A stretch of DNA of 64,000 nucleotides from Verrucomicrobiia bacterium DG1235 (GTDB taxonomy: Bacteria > Verrucomicrobiota > Verrucomicrobiia > Opitutales > Opitutaceae). Position numbers and translations under genes: made by a program. Position 1 is the first letter of the stretch, and each line of letters starts with the position of its first letter. Location of the stretch: positions 5,150,389 through 5,214,388 of the forward strand of contig DS990592.1 of the NCBI GenBank assembly GCA_000155695.1. Reading direction: 5' to 3'. Below are positions 49,915 through 59,411 of the stretch, one piece after another. A model generated the notes under the pieces. That model did not search any database and was not told the origin of the DNA. It was given only the letters and a program-made list of their open reading frames with translations.

Positions 49915-50274
49915 GGGGGAGCTTGTCAGGTCGGCTTTGCCGATTAGGTGGCCTGCGGCCAAGAGGTTTTGGTTTCTGGTCGGGCTGTGCGGTCTGGACC
50001 TACAGTCTTCGTACTTCGCTCGTCAAGAGGTCCGACCCTACGAGTGTTTGGGTATTTGTTAACAGGGGTCCGCTTCGCGGGCAGGATGGCTTCGCCAGCA
50101 GGATTTAGGTAGCTTGTGCACTGTGGGCTTCCGCCTCCGCCAAGGCTTCCGCCTTCGCCAAGGCTACGGCGGACAAGTCGGTGGACAGGTCGGCGGGTGG
50201 GTCGGCGGACAGGGGAAGCAGCGCCTGAGGGGGATTGGGGAGGCTGAACGCCTGCGGAGAGGCGGTGCCGTGGC
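49915..50274. repeat. Gene-free region with dispersed repeats
   Basis: Contains GGTGGCCTGCGGCC (49947-49960), GTTAACAGGGGTCCGCTTCG with CGGGCAGGAT (50058-50087), and a double copy of the CGCCAAGGCTTCCGCC / GCCAAGGCTACGGCGGACAA motif (50131-50182) followed by GTCGG(T/C)GGACAG units. No gene is supported. Confidence 0.65.
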
Positions 50275-52083
50275 CTAGCGTTTTTCTTTGGCGTAGATGG
50301 AGACTTTGGGGGTGAGGCCGCCGAGGATCTGGCGGGCGCGTTTGAGGGCTTTGGCGGTGGAGAGGGTGGGGTTGCTTTCCTCGTCTTCGAAGAGGTTGAT
50401 GGGGTTGACTACGTTTATGAGGCCGGAGTTGCGGAAGATGCGCATGGTGTCGGGGCGGACCTCGCTAACGAGGAGGATGCGATCGTGCTCGTTCATGTAT
50501 TTGATGAGCTCCTCGAGGGCCATGCAGCTGGTGGCGTCGAGGTTGTAGGCGTTGCGGAGCTTCATGACGACGATCTTGAGATTGGGATCGTCGGAGACGC
50601 GTCGCATCTGGTCGCGGAAGAGTTCGGCGGCGCCGAAGAAGAGTTCGCCTTCGACGTGCACTATGGAGACTTCTGGATCGGAGCGTTGGTCTTTGTTGCT
50701 GAGCTGACCGAGCTGGCCGGATTCGTCGAAGGCGTATTCGACGATCTCCGGGCTGGCGACTTTTTTGAGGAAGAGGGCGATGGAGCAGCAGGTGCCGATG
50801 TAAATGGCGAAGTCGAGGGCGAGAAAGAGTCCAGTGAGAAAGGTGACGTAGAAGGTGATGGTGTCGGAGCGGGTGGTTTTTGTGACGAGTTTGAGGTGGT
50901 GCTTGTTGAGGAGGGAGAAGCCGATGGCGATGACGACGACGGCGAGGGATGCGGTGGGCACGTACTGGATGAAGTCTGCGAGGAGGAAGGCGCCTGCTAG
51001 GATGATGATGCCGGAATAGAGGCCGGAGAGGGGGGTCTTGGCGCCGGAGTTTACGTTGAGCTGGGATCGGGTGAGGGAGCCGGAGGCTGCCATGCCGGTG
51101 AAGAGGGCGCAGCCGATATTGGCCATGCCGGCGGAGAACATTTCCTGGTTTCCGTTGACGCGCGCGCCGTCGCGGGCGGCGAGGGATTTGCCGATGGAGT
51201 TGCCTTCCAGGGTGCAGATGAGAGCGATGGCGATGGCGGGGGAGAGCAGCATATTGAAGCGGTCGTACTCGAAGACGGGGAGGGTGAGCCCCCACTTGCT
51301 GGCGTCGAGGCCAGGCAGGAGAGCGACTGAGAACCCTTCGATATAGTAGCTGCCTAGATACGCGAAAATGGATGAGATGATGAGGGTGATGGCGACGCTG
51401 GGAAGGCGTTTGAAGAATCTGTCTATTGCGAGGTAGACGAGGGCGGTGGCGATGCTGAGCGAGAGCGTAGACCAGTCGGTTTCGTTGAAGTGGCGCACGG
51501 TTAAGGTGACGACTTCGAAGAAGGTGGATGCCTCGGACTTTTCGGCGTCGGTGAAGTCGAAGCCAAGGGTTTTACGGAGCTGGTTGGCTATGATGAGCGA
51601 TGCGGCCGCGGTTATATAGCCGGTGATGACGGTGCGGGAGACGTATTGGATAAGGTTGGCGAGGCGAAGGAAGGACCCGATAACGAGCACGACTCCTACG
51701 AGTAGGAGAAGTAGTGATATGTTGGATACCGCGTCCTGCTCTGATACGAATCCAAGGGTGGTGAAGGCGCTGAGCACCATGACCGACGTTGCGTTGGTTG
51801 GACCGAGGGTGATGTACTTCGACCCTGAGAAGAGAGTGCCCAGTACGGTGGCGACGACGGATCCGAAGATTCCGTAGCGCAGGGGGAGTCCGGCGATGGC
51901 GGCGTAGGCCATGCCTTGGGGAAAGGCGAGGAGGGCGACGTTGATGGCTGCTCGGGCGTCTCCGGAGAATTTCTGGCTGTTGTAGCCGGCGGCGGTTTTT
52001 CGCAGCGGGGCGAAGTCGATGCCCAGGCTGCGTTTGCCGGTCTTTTTAGGTTTGGATGAGTCGCTTGCCGTGCTGTCTGCCAT
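50275..52083 (-). CDS. SulP-family anion transporter with STAS domain
   Basis: 602 residues from the ATG at 52083; a 34-residue extension upstream overlaps the divergent gene's promoter. About twelve TM segments from residue 40 to 440, with the family signatures ALLAFPQGMAYAAIAGLPLR and GLYSGIIILAGAFLLADFI. A cytoplasmic STAS domain follows (about 465-570: EVSIVHVEGELFFGAAELFR, VVMKLRNAYNLDATSCMALE). It carries sulfate, bicarbonate or another anion, often with H+ or Na+. It diverges from ispH, with 146 bp between the starts. Confidence 0.93.
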   Translation of the reverse strand: MADSTASDSSKPKKTGKRSLGIDFAPLRKTAAGYNSQKFSGDARAAINVALLAFPQGMAYAAIAGLPLRYGIFGSVVATVLGTLFSGSKYITLGPTNATSVMVLSAFTTLGFVSEQDAVSNISLLLLLVGVVLVIGSFLRLANLIQYVSRTVITGYITAAASLIIANQLRKTLGFDFTDAEKSEASTFFEVVTLTVRHFNETDWSTLSLSIATALVYLAIDRFFKRLPSVAITLIISSIFAYLGSYYIEGFSVALLPGLDASKWGLTLPVFEYDRFNMLLSPAIAIALICTLEGNSIGKSLAARDGARVNGNQEMFSAGMANIGCALFTGMAASGSLTRSQLNVNSGAKTPLSGLYSGIIILAGAFLLADFIQYVPTASLAVVVIAIGFSLLNKHHLKLVTKTTRSDTITFYVTFLTGLFLALDFAIYIGTCCSIALFLKKVASPEIVEYAFDESGQLGQLSNKDQRSDPEVSIVHVEGELFFGAAELFRDQMRRVSDDPNLKIVVMKLRNAYNLDATSCMALEELIKYMNEHDRILLVSEVRPDTMRIFRNSGLINVVNPINLFEDEESNPTLSTAKALKRARQILGGLTPKVSIYAKEKR

Positions 52084-52229
52084 GATCGCTGGGGGGGAGC
52101 GGCTTGGAGCGCTCCGTGAGTCTACAATTTGGGCAGAATCTCGTGTCATGCAAGCGAGGGCTTTATCAAAGTGCGAGAGTCGCAATCTGGCGTTGCGGTG
52201 CGGTGTGGAGTGGCTTCAATGGGCCGCTC

Positions 52230-53945
52230 ATGAGTTCTTCCGTAACTAGTTCGACCAATGAAATTGCCAGCGAAGCCGTTGCGGCAGTGTGTCTGTTTTT
52301 GGGCAACAGCAAGATGGTGGTGCGGCGGGGTAAGAATTGCGGCAAGCTCAAGCCCTTTGCCTTCGGTCCGGCGGCGATCGCGGAGGCGCGGGCGATGTTG
52401 GATAAACTGGGCCGCTCGGAGAAGGCGGTCGAGGTGGAGGAGGGACTTTATTTCGTGGCGCTTGACGAGATGGAGCTTCCGGAGGCTTGGGCTGCTGGCG
52501 GGTGGATGGCGGAGCCATTGAGAGTTTTCTATGAGGAGGCGAAGCTTCCGGCTGAGTGGATGGATCGTATCCGGAGGAACGCGATTCGGGTGCCTTACTT
52601 GTATTTGAATTCCAACGACTTCATTTATCGTTTTCGGGCGGAGCGGGAGCGGAATCGCAAGATTTACCAAGTGGATGATCGTTCGGTGGCGCTTTACCAG
52701 AGCGCGCTTTGTGATGCGATCAAGGCGGTGAAGCGTGGGAAGGAGCGTTCTGCGACGAGCCCGGCTCGACTGGATTTCGGGGCGACGGAGTATCTTTTGC
52801 CCAGCCACTTCGGGTTTTGTCTCGGGGTGCAGAACGCGATCGAGCGGGCTTACGAGACCTTGGCGGCGAATCCCGGCAAGCGGGTTTTCATGTTGAGCGA
52901 GCTGATCCATAATCCCTTTGTGAACGAGGACCTGCAGGCCCGCGGGCTCAAGTATTTGCAGAGCGACAAGGGAGTGCCGTTGATCGAGGAGGCGACGGGA
53001 CGGCCGTATTGGGACGGCTTGAGCGACGCGGATATCGTGATCATTCCGGCTTTCGGAGCTCGGGACGAGGATAAGCTGCGGCTGATCGAGCGGGGCTTGC
53101 CGATCCGTCAGTACGACGCGACCTGCATGTTGGTGGAGAAGGTTTGGAAGGCGGCGCGGCGCTATGGCGAGCAGGGCTACACGATCGTGATTCACGGCAA
53201 AGCCGAGCACGAGGAGACGAAGGCGACTTTTTCCAATAGCGCGAAGTACGCCCCGTCGGTGGTGATTCGCGACATCAAGGAGGCGTCGATTCTGGGCGAG
53301 GTGATTCGGGCGAAGTCGAAGGAGGAGAAGCAGCGTTTGTTCGAGCCGTTTGTTTCGCGAGCCTCGGTCGGCTTCGATCCGAGCAAGGATCTCGATCGCT
53401 TGGCGCTAGTGAACCAGACGACTTTGCTACGGAACGAGACGCTTAAGATCATCGCCTATCTGGAGGAGACTTTGGCCGAAACGTATGGCGAGGCCCACGT
53501 GAAGGAGCATCTGGCGATGAGCAGCAAGGGCGACACGCTTTGCTACGCGACGCAGGTGAACCAGGACGCGCTGGCCAAGGCGCTCGACGAGGATATCGAC
53601 GCGGCCATCGTGGTAGGCGGCAAGAATAGCTCGAATACGTTTCAGCTATTCCGGCTTTGCCAGGAGCGCTTTGGCGAGCGGGCGTTCTACATCCAGTCCG
53701 AGGCGAACATTCTTTCGCGGGACGAGATCGAGCACTTCATTTTTCCCTACAATCCCGGCGACCCGAAGCAGGGCGTGATGGAGACGCGGGCGTTTTTACC
53801 GGAGAAGGAGCGGGTCAAGGTGCTGGTCACCGGCGGAGCTTCCTGTCCGGACGGGATTCTGCAGCAGATCATCTGTCGGATCAACGGCTTCCATGCTCCG
53901 GAGCGGATTCGTTCTATCGAGAGCGTGCTGGCTGAGATCGAGTAG
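52230..53945 (+). CDS. ispH: 4-hydroxy-3-methylbut-2-enyl diphosphate reductase (IspH) with N-terminal extension
   Basis: 571 residues from the ATG at 52230. The IspH core starts near residue 185. The three Fe-S cysteines are Cys197 (HFGFCLGVQNAIERAY), Cys299 (YDATCMLVEKVWKAA) and Cys539 (VTGGASCPDGILQQI); the diphosphate-binding histidines are in SELIHNPFVNEDL and VIHGKAEHEET. It makes IPP and DMAPP in the last MEP step. The first 185 residues are not part of standard IspH (usually about 310 residues) and are unrecognised apart from a plausible alpha/beta fold. The core is also longer than usual, by a loop around 330-400. Confidence 0.93.
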   Translation: MSSSVTSSTNEIASEAVAAVCLFLGNSKMVVRRGKNCGKLKPFAFGPAAIAEARAMLDKLGRSEKAVEVEEGLYFVALDEMELPEAWAAGGWMAEPLRVFYEEAKLPAEWMDRIRRNAIRVPYLYLNSNDFIYRFRAERERNRKIYQVDDRSVALYQSALCDAIKAVKRGKERSATSPARLDFGATEYLLPSHFGFCLGVQNAIERAYETLAANPGKRVFMLSELIHNPFVNEDLQARGLKYLQSDKGVPLIEEATGRPYWDGLSDADIVIIPAFGARDEDKLRLIERGLPIRQYDATCMLVEKVWKAARRYGEQGYTIVIHGKAEHEETKATFSNSAKYAPSVVIRDIKEASILGEVIRAKSKEEKQRLFEPFVSRASVGFDPSKDLDRLALVNQTTLLRNETLKIIAYLEETLAETYGEAHVKEHLAMSSKGDTLCYATQVNQDALAKALDEDIDAAIVVGGKNSSNTFQLFRLCQERFGERAFYIQSEANILSRDEIEHFIFPYNPGDPKQGVMETRAFLPEKERVKVLVTGGASCPDGILQQIICRINGFHAPERIRSIESVLAEIE

Positions 53946-54130
53946 GCCGGTCGGCGGCCGACGCGCCGGCGAAGAAATGGACTTAGAGGTATTAATTACA
54001 AGCTAGTATTTATTTTGCTTTCACAGAGCGAGCCTGTCGGCTAGTAGATTGTTCTGTTGCAAATAGTTCGAAGAAAACGGCTCCCTACACCAAGCCCCAG
54101 TGGCAGGGTACTCGCTTCTGATTTAAGCGT

Positions 54131-55726
54131 ATGAATGTACTGGAATTTATTTTTGAGAACGCGTTGATCGTTCTGTTTCTGGTGGTGGGCTCCGGCCTGC
54201 TGTTTGGGAGCGTGACGGTGAAGGGGATCAGTCTGGGGAGCTCGGGCGTGCTTTTCACGGCCTTGCTGGCGGGGCACTTCGGGCTGGAGGTGCCTGCGGG
54301 GGTTGGGAGCTTTGGCTTGGCGCTTTTCGTGTACTGCGTGGGGATCGGGGCGGGGCCGCGGTTTTTTCCGGCTTTGGCGCGCGAGGGCGGCGGCTTGGCG
54401 AAGCTCGGGTTTGTGATCGTGTCTGTTGGCGTGCTGGCGGCTTGGGGTTTGGGCAAGTTATTCGAGTTGCCCGCTGACATCACGGCGGGACTTTTTGCGG
54501 GGGCGCTGACGAGTACGCCGGCTTTAGCGGCTGCCTCTGAGGGCGCGGCTGGAGGTCAGGGCGTGGCGATCGGCTATGGGATCGCCTATCCGTTTGGCGT
54601 GATTGGCGTGGTGCTGTTCGTGCAGCTCTTGCCGAGATTTATCAAGGCGCGTAAGGAGGAGGCTTCGGATGAGGAGGAGTCTGGCCAGAACGAGGTGCAG
54701 AACGTGCTGGTGGAGGTCACGAATTCCAATCTGGTTGGGGTGAAGATTTCCGAGGCGAATCTGTCTGGATTTGGCTGTCTGGTTTCGCGCGTGTTGAAGG
54801 AGACGCGCCTGATTCCGATCAGCGAGGAAGAGGTTTTCGAGAATGGCCAGAGCATCCTGCTGGTCGGTCGGTCGCGGGATATCAAGATAGCGACGGACTA
54901 CATTGGGAAACTGAGCTCGAAGTCCTTTGTCATGGACACGGAGAACGAGCGCCAGCGTTTGGTGGTCACTTCCAAGGACGTGGGCGGCAAGACGCTGCAG
55001 GACATCGGGACGATGCGTAACTTTGGCGTGGTGATCACCCGGGTGAGTCGGCTGGGGTATACGTTTGTGCCGACGCCGACGACGCGGCTGGAGACTTACG
55101 ACGTGCTCACGACGGTTGGCCAGTCGGACGGAGTGAAGCGGTTCTCGGACTACATCGGGCATCGCCCTCAGGCGTTCGATCAGACGGATATGATTTCGCT
55201 CACGATCGGGCTGAGCGCGGGAATCTTTTGCGGTATGGTACCGATCGCGCTTCCCGGGGGAGATCCGATGACGCTCGGTTTGGCCGGTGGGCCGCTTTTC
55301 GTGGCCTTGGTGCTTGGTTATTTCGGCCGAGTGGGACGCGTGGTGGGGCATATTCCTCGCCCGACTCGTATGCTTTTGCAGGAGCTTGGGCTGGTGCTTT
55401 TTCTGGCGAATGCCGGGATCATTGGTGGCGGGAGTTTGGGAGCAACGGTTTCGCAGTACGGCGTAAGCGTTTTTGTGGCGGGCGCGTTGATTACGATTTT
55501 CCCGCTTTTGATCGCTTATCCTTTTGCCCGGAAAATCCTCGGACTGACGCAGGCTCAAACTCTGGGCGGTATTTGCGGTGGCATGACAAGTACGCCCGCT
55601 CTTGGGGCCTTGACCGCATCCAGCACTTCGCAGCAACCGATTGTATCTTATGCGACTGCTTATCCCGTGGCGCTGATCATGATGACTGTATTCGCTAAAC
55701 TACTACTAAAAATTCTCGGCGTATAG
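54131..55726 (+). CDS. AspT/YidE-type putative transporter with TrkA-C domains
   Basis: 531 residues. Two AspT membrane halves (about 1-175 and 370-531), each with the GALTSTPALAAASE / GGMTSTPALGALTA motif, flank two cytoplasmic RCK_C/TrkA-C domains (about 190-360: NLVGVKISEANLSGFGCLVS, KTLQDIGTMRNFGVVITRVS). Characterised members exchange aspartate for alanine; many are of unknown substrate. It is followed after 96 bp by a DASS carboxylate transporter, and both would handle C4-type acids. Confidence 0.88.
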   Translation: MNVLEFIFENALIVLFLVVGSGLLFGSVTVKGISLGSSGVLFTALLAGHFGLEVPAGVGSFGLALFVYCVGIGAGPRFFPALAREGGGLAKLGFVIVSVGVLAAWGLGKLFELPADITAGLFAGALTSTPALAAASEGAAGGQGVAIGYGIAYPFGVIGVVLFVQLLPRFIKARKEEASDEEESGQNEVQNVLVEVTNSNLVGVKISEANLSGFGCLVSRVLKETRLIPISEEEVFENGQSILLVGRSRDIKIATDYIGKLSSKSFVMDTENERQRLVVTSKDVGGKTLQDIGTMRNFGVVITRVSRLGYTFVPTPTTRLETYDVLTTVGQSDGVKRFSDYIGHRPQAFDQTDMISLTIGLSAGIFCGMVPIALPGGDPMTLGLAGGPLFVALVLGYFGRVGRVVGHIPRPTRMLLQELGLVLFLANAGIIGGGSLGATVSQYGVSVFVAGALITIFPLLIAYPFARKILGLTQAQTLGGICGGMTSTPALGALTASSTSQQPIVSYATAYPVALIMMTVFAKLLLKILGV

Positions 55727-55822
55727 CCAAATTGCATGGGCTTGCTAGGCTTACCTTCTTTTGAACAACACTAATCATCGCTCCTTTTTGTGGGGAGCGC
55801 GCCAAATCCAATCGTTTATTAC

Positions 55823-57436
55823 ATGAACTCTAAAACCCTGATAGGAGTTTTACTCGGAGTCGCGGCTTTTGCTGTCGCCTTAATTTTGCCAATAGAAGGC
55901 CTGGAGCTGTCGGCTCGTATAACGCTGGGAATCTTCCTTTTCGCCGCGATTTTCTGGATTTCGGAGCCGATCCCGATCTACGCGACCTCGATGTGCGTGA
56001 TTCTGTTGCAGGTCATGCTTTTGAGTGGGCAGGGCTTTGTATTTTCGCCAAGGAACGCGCCGGTGGCGGAGACGGAGGCGGTTGAGGGCGGAGCTTTGAT
56101 CGTGCCCGCTTCGGCCTTGAGCGAGGATGGATTTCTCTATCTCAACAAGCAGGGAAAGTCGGTTGGAAAGATAAAGCCCGCGTCGGTCGAAGCGCTGGGT
56201 GGTGGTAGACTTGCTGTTGTTGGCAAGGGACTCACGGAGGAGGTAGTGGTGATCGCGGATCCGACGCATCGCTCGATCACTTCGGGAGCGGGCTCGTACT
56301 CCGCGTTCTACAACACGCTGGCCAGTCCGATCATTATGCTTTTTCTCGGCGGCTTTGCTCTCGCGGCGTCTGCGGTGAAGTTTGGTTTGGACAAGAATTT
56401 GACGCGCGTCCTTTTGAGGCCCTTTGGGACGAAGCCAGCGATGGTCTGTCTCGGGCTGATGGTGAGCACGGCGACTTTGTCTGCGTTTATGAGCAATACG
56501 GCAACGACCGCGATGATGATGACGGTGGTCCTTCCAATCGTGGCCAGCGTAGCGGTGAGCGATCCGTTTCGGAAGTGCGTTGCCTTGGCGGTACCTGTTG
56601 CGGCGAACATCGGGGGGATTGCGACGCCGATCGGAACGCCACCGAACGCGGTGGCGCTTGCGGCTCTGAAGGAGAACGGAATCAATATATCGTTTTCCAA
56701 CTGGATGGTGTTGGCGGTTCCTTTCACCTTGATTCTACTTGTATTCGCTTGGTGGGTACTGATGGCGTTCTTTAAGCCTGAGACTAAGACGCTTGAGATC
56801 AAGCTGGACGGAAAGTTCAACAAGTCTCCGAAGGCGATTGCGTCGTATGTCATCTTCGCAGTGACGGTGTTACTTTGGGTAACGGAGAAGCTGCATGGGA
56901 TTTCAACTACAATGGTGGCGTTTTTGCCGATTGCCGCGCTCCCGGCTCTAGGCGTTCTCGACAAGAAGGATATTCGCGGCTTTTCGTGGGAGGTGCTTTG
57001 GCTGGTGGGCGGGGGCATCTCGCTCGGACTTTCGATGAAGGAAACGGGACTGGCGGTTTGGCTGATCGGTCTGGTTTCCTGGAATACACTCGGGGCGCTT
57101 GGGGTGGTGATCGTGTTTGGCATCGTTGGTTATCTGATCGCTAATTTGATTTCTCATACGGTTGCCGCTACGATGATCATGCCCTTGGCGATTACGGTCG
57201 GCGCGGCTTTGGCGGCTGCGGGCGGTTTCAATCTTGTGGCGTCGATTGTTTCGATCACTGCGATTGTGAGCTGCGCGATGGTGCTGCCTATTTCAACCCC
57301 GCCGAATGCGATCGCGATGGCGACTGGCATAATAGAAACGAAAGACATGGCTAAAGTCGGAATAACTGTTGGCGTAGCCGGGCTGGTTCTCGCTATAGTG
57401 TTTTGTCTGACTTTCTGGCCAGCAGTTATCAGCTAA
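55823..57436 (+). CDS. DASS/SLC13-family sodium-coupled carboxylate or sulfate transporter
   Basis: 537 residues from the ATG at 55823. The two SNT-type motifs are present: SAFMSNTATTAMMMTVVLPI and VLPISTPPNAIAMATGI, plus TPIGTPPNAVALAALKENG. About eleven to twelve TM segments. Between TM2 and TM3 is an insertion of about 85 residues (about 75-160) that looks like a small extramembrane beta domain, absent from most relatives. It likely imports dicarboxylates or similar anions with Na+. Confidence 0.9.
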   Translation: MNSKTLIGVLLGVAAFAVALILPIEGLELSARITLGIFLFAAIFWISEPIPIYATSMCVILLQVMLLSGQGFVFSPRNAPVAETEAVEGGALIVPASALSEDGFLYLNKQGKSVGKIKPASVEALGGGRLAVVGKGLTEEVVVIADPTHRSITSGAGSYSAFYNTLASPIIMLFLGGFALAASAVKFGLDKNLTRVLLRPFGTKPAMVCLGLMVSTATLSAFMSNTATTAMMMTVVLPIVASVAVSDPFRKCVALAVPVAANIGGIATPIGTPPNAVALAALKENGINISFSNWMVLAVPFTLILLVFAWWVLMAFFKPETKTLEIKLDGKFNKSPKAIASYVIFAVTVLLWVTEKLHGISTTMVAFLPIAALPALGVLDKKDIRGFSWEVLWLVGGGISLGLSMKETGLAVWLIGLVSWNTLGALGVVIVFGIVGYLIANLISHTVAATMIMPLAITVGAALAAAGGFNLVASIVSITAIVSCAMVLPISTPPNAIAMATGIIETKDMAKVGITVGVAGLVLAIVFCLTFWPAVIS

Positions 57437-57457
57437 CCCCAAACTCTGATTATCAAA

Positions 57458-57955
57458 ATGAAGCAGGTTTATATACTCTGTATCGATGACGAAGCCGACG
57501 TGCTTGAAGCCGTGGAGCGAGATCTCGCCAAGCTGGAGACCGTTTTTCCGCTGGAGACGGCGTCATCAGCTGACGAGGCCCGCTCGGTGCTCGAGCGAAT
57601 AAAGGAGGCTGGCGGCGAAGTCGGAGTCGTCTTTTGCGACCATGTGATGCCCAAGGAGACAGGCGGCGAGTTTTTGCGCTGGATGGAGGAGACTCCGGAA
57701 TGGCGGGTGACTCGTAAGGCGCTGCTCACTGGACAGGCAGGCTTGGAGGCGACGGTTTCGGCGGTCAATAACGCGAGTCTTGACTATTATTTGGCGAAGC
57801 CATGGACGCGTGAAGGAATTTTGCAGGCGGCGAAGCGATTGCTCACGGACTACGTGATCGAGCGCAATCTCGAGCCGCTGCCGTATATGGCGCTTTTGGA
57901 TACGGCGCGTTTGGCGGAGAACGCTTATACGCGCGGGCTCATGTCTGACACATGA
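57458..57955 (+). CDS. Single-domain response regulator
   Basis: 165 residues: a receiver with the acidic pair in CIDDEADVLEAVERD, phospho-acceptor Asp61 in VVFCDHVMPKETGGEFL, Thr in KALLTGQAG and Lys in DYYLAKPWTREGIL. A C-terminal helix of about 45 residues has no DNA-binding domain. The cNMP-sensing kinase gene starts 9 bp later and is its natural partner, but that gene is frameshifted in this sequence. Confidence 0.92.
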   Translation: MKQVYILCIDDEADVLEAVERDLAKLETVFPLETASSADEARSVLERIKEAGGEVGVVFCDHVMPKETGGEFLRWMEETPEWRVTRKALLTGQAGLEATVSAVNNASLDYYLAKPWTREGILQAAKRLLTDYVIERNLEPLPYMALLDTARLAENAYTRGLMSDT

Positions 57956-57964
57956 TTTCTTGAA

Positions 57965-59404
57965 ATGGACGAATCGTTAACAAGCATCTTTGCCGAGTCT
58001 ACGCTATCGGCGAAAGGAATACGCGCTCTCGTGGAAGCCTTGCCGCAGCTCGATGCGTCTCGGCGGGAGTTTGATGTCGACGATACGATTCTTCAGGAAG
58101 GGGAGCCGAACGATTGCCTTGTCATCCTTATGGAGGGGAGAGCGCGGCTGATCAAAACGGACGAGCAAGGACGTCCTTTGGTTGTGGATACGTTTGGTCC
58201 AGGAGCTTTGCTCGGATTGACCAGTTTTTGGGGGAAGACGGAGGTTTTCGCCAGTGTGAAAGCCGATACGCCGTTGACTTGCGTTTCGATTGATAGGGCT
58301 CTCTTCGATTCGCTGACGGCGGAGCATCCGGACTTCGTTCGAGCAGTGCAGGCCTCTTCGTTCGGATTTGTCCGACCGGTATCGCAATATGATACGCTCT
58401 CAGGTGGCCCGTGAAAAACTGTCCACCCAGTTGGAGGAAGAGCGTAACCATTTACGCACTACGCTGAAGCGTCTTGAGGAGACCACGAATCGAATGGTGA
58501 ATCAGGAAAAGCTGGCGACTATGGGGCAATTGCTTGCCGGTATCGCTCACGAGATCAACAATCCGGTGGGGGCGTTGCTGCGTGGAATCGAGTCGGCCAA
58601 GGCGGCGCTTGAGGTGGCTTTTCCGTCGGATGAAGGGAAACATCTGGAGAATGCCTTGGTGCACGAAGGCTGGGATTGTCCTTATTGGAGTCCGGAGGAG
58701 AAGCGGACGCGAATTGACGCGGTGCTTGCGACGAACCCAGCGATCGGCCGGCTTTGGCTCGCAGGTTGGCGCAGCTGACCGATAAGGCTTTTGGCTTGTT
58801 GCAAGGCTTCGTTGGCGGAAAGGCAAGCGAGCTGGACCGTCTGCTATCTGTGTACGAGCTCGGCGTGTGTTTTAGGGCTGTTCGTCTCTCGGGCGGGCGT
58901 ATTGGGAACATTGTGACAAGCCTGCGGAACTATGGAAAGCAAGGCGGTACGGCTTGGGAGGTGTGTGATATTGTCGATGGGATTCGCGATACGCTTACGG
59001 TTTTGAACAATCGCTTGAAGCGCTATGAGCTAAGGCTTGAGCTTGAGGAGCTACCGCCGATCTCGTGTCACTTGGGCGAGGTGAATCAGGTTTGGACGAA
59101 CTTGCTCGTGAACGCGATGGACGCGACTGAGGAGGGGGGCGAAATTTCGGTCTCGGCGAAGGTCGATGGAAATGAACTTGTCGTTCGTATCGAGGATTCT
59201 GGTACGGGGATTGATCCGGAAAAGCTCGTTTCGATTTTCGAGGCGAATTTCACGACTAAGAATTCGAGCGGTAGCTTTGGCTTAGGGCTGGGATTATCGA
59301 TTTCTAGAGAGATCGTGGAAAAGCATGGGGGGACCTTGAAGGCGAGCAATCGCGATCGAGGGGGAGCCTGTTTCGAAGCCCGTTTCCCGATTGAGAGAGA
59401 ATAG
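57965..59404 (+). pseudogene. Sensor histidine kinase with cyclic-nucleotide-binding domain, broken by two frameshifts
   Basis: Three overlapping frames together spell one protein. 57965-58414 encodes a cNMP-binding domain (DTILQEGEPNDCLVILMEGR, FGPGALLGLTSFWG). 58368-58778 encodes the dimerisation part with GIAHEINNPVGALLRGIESA, the phospho-accepting His being in AHEINNP. 58754-59404 encodes the ATPase part with NQVWTNLLVNAMDATEEGG, EDSGTGIDPEKL and SFGLGLGLSISREIV. Breaks lie near 58366-58372 and 58750-58760; each is fixed by a single-base indel. A TTG at 58368 could let the second part start alone. Pseudogene or sequence error. Confidence 0.72.
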
Positions 59405-59411
59405 AGATCTC

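Noticed and set aside
54524..55636. A 370-codon open frame opposite the AspT-like gene
   Set aside because: Arg/His-rich shadow with no domain; the opposite frame carries both AspT motifs.
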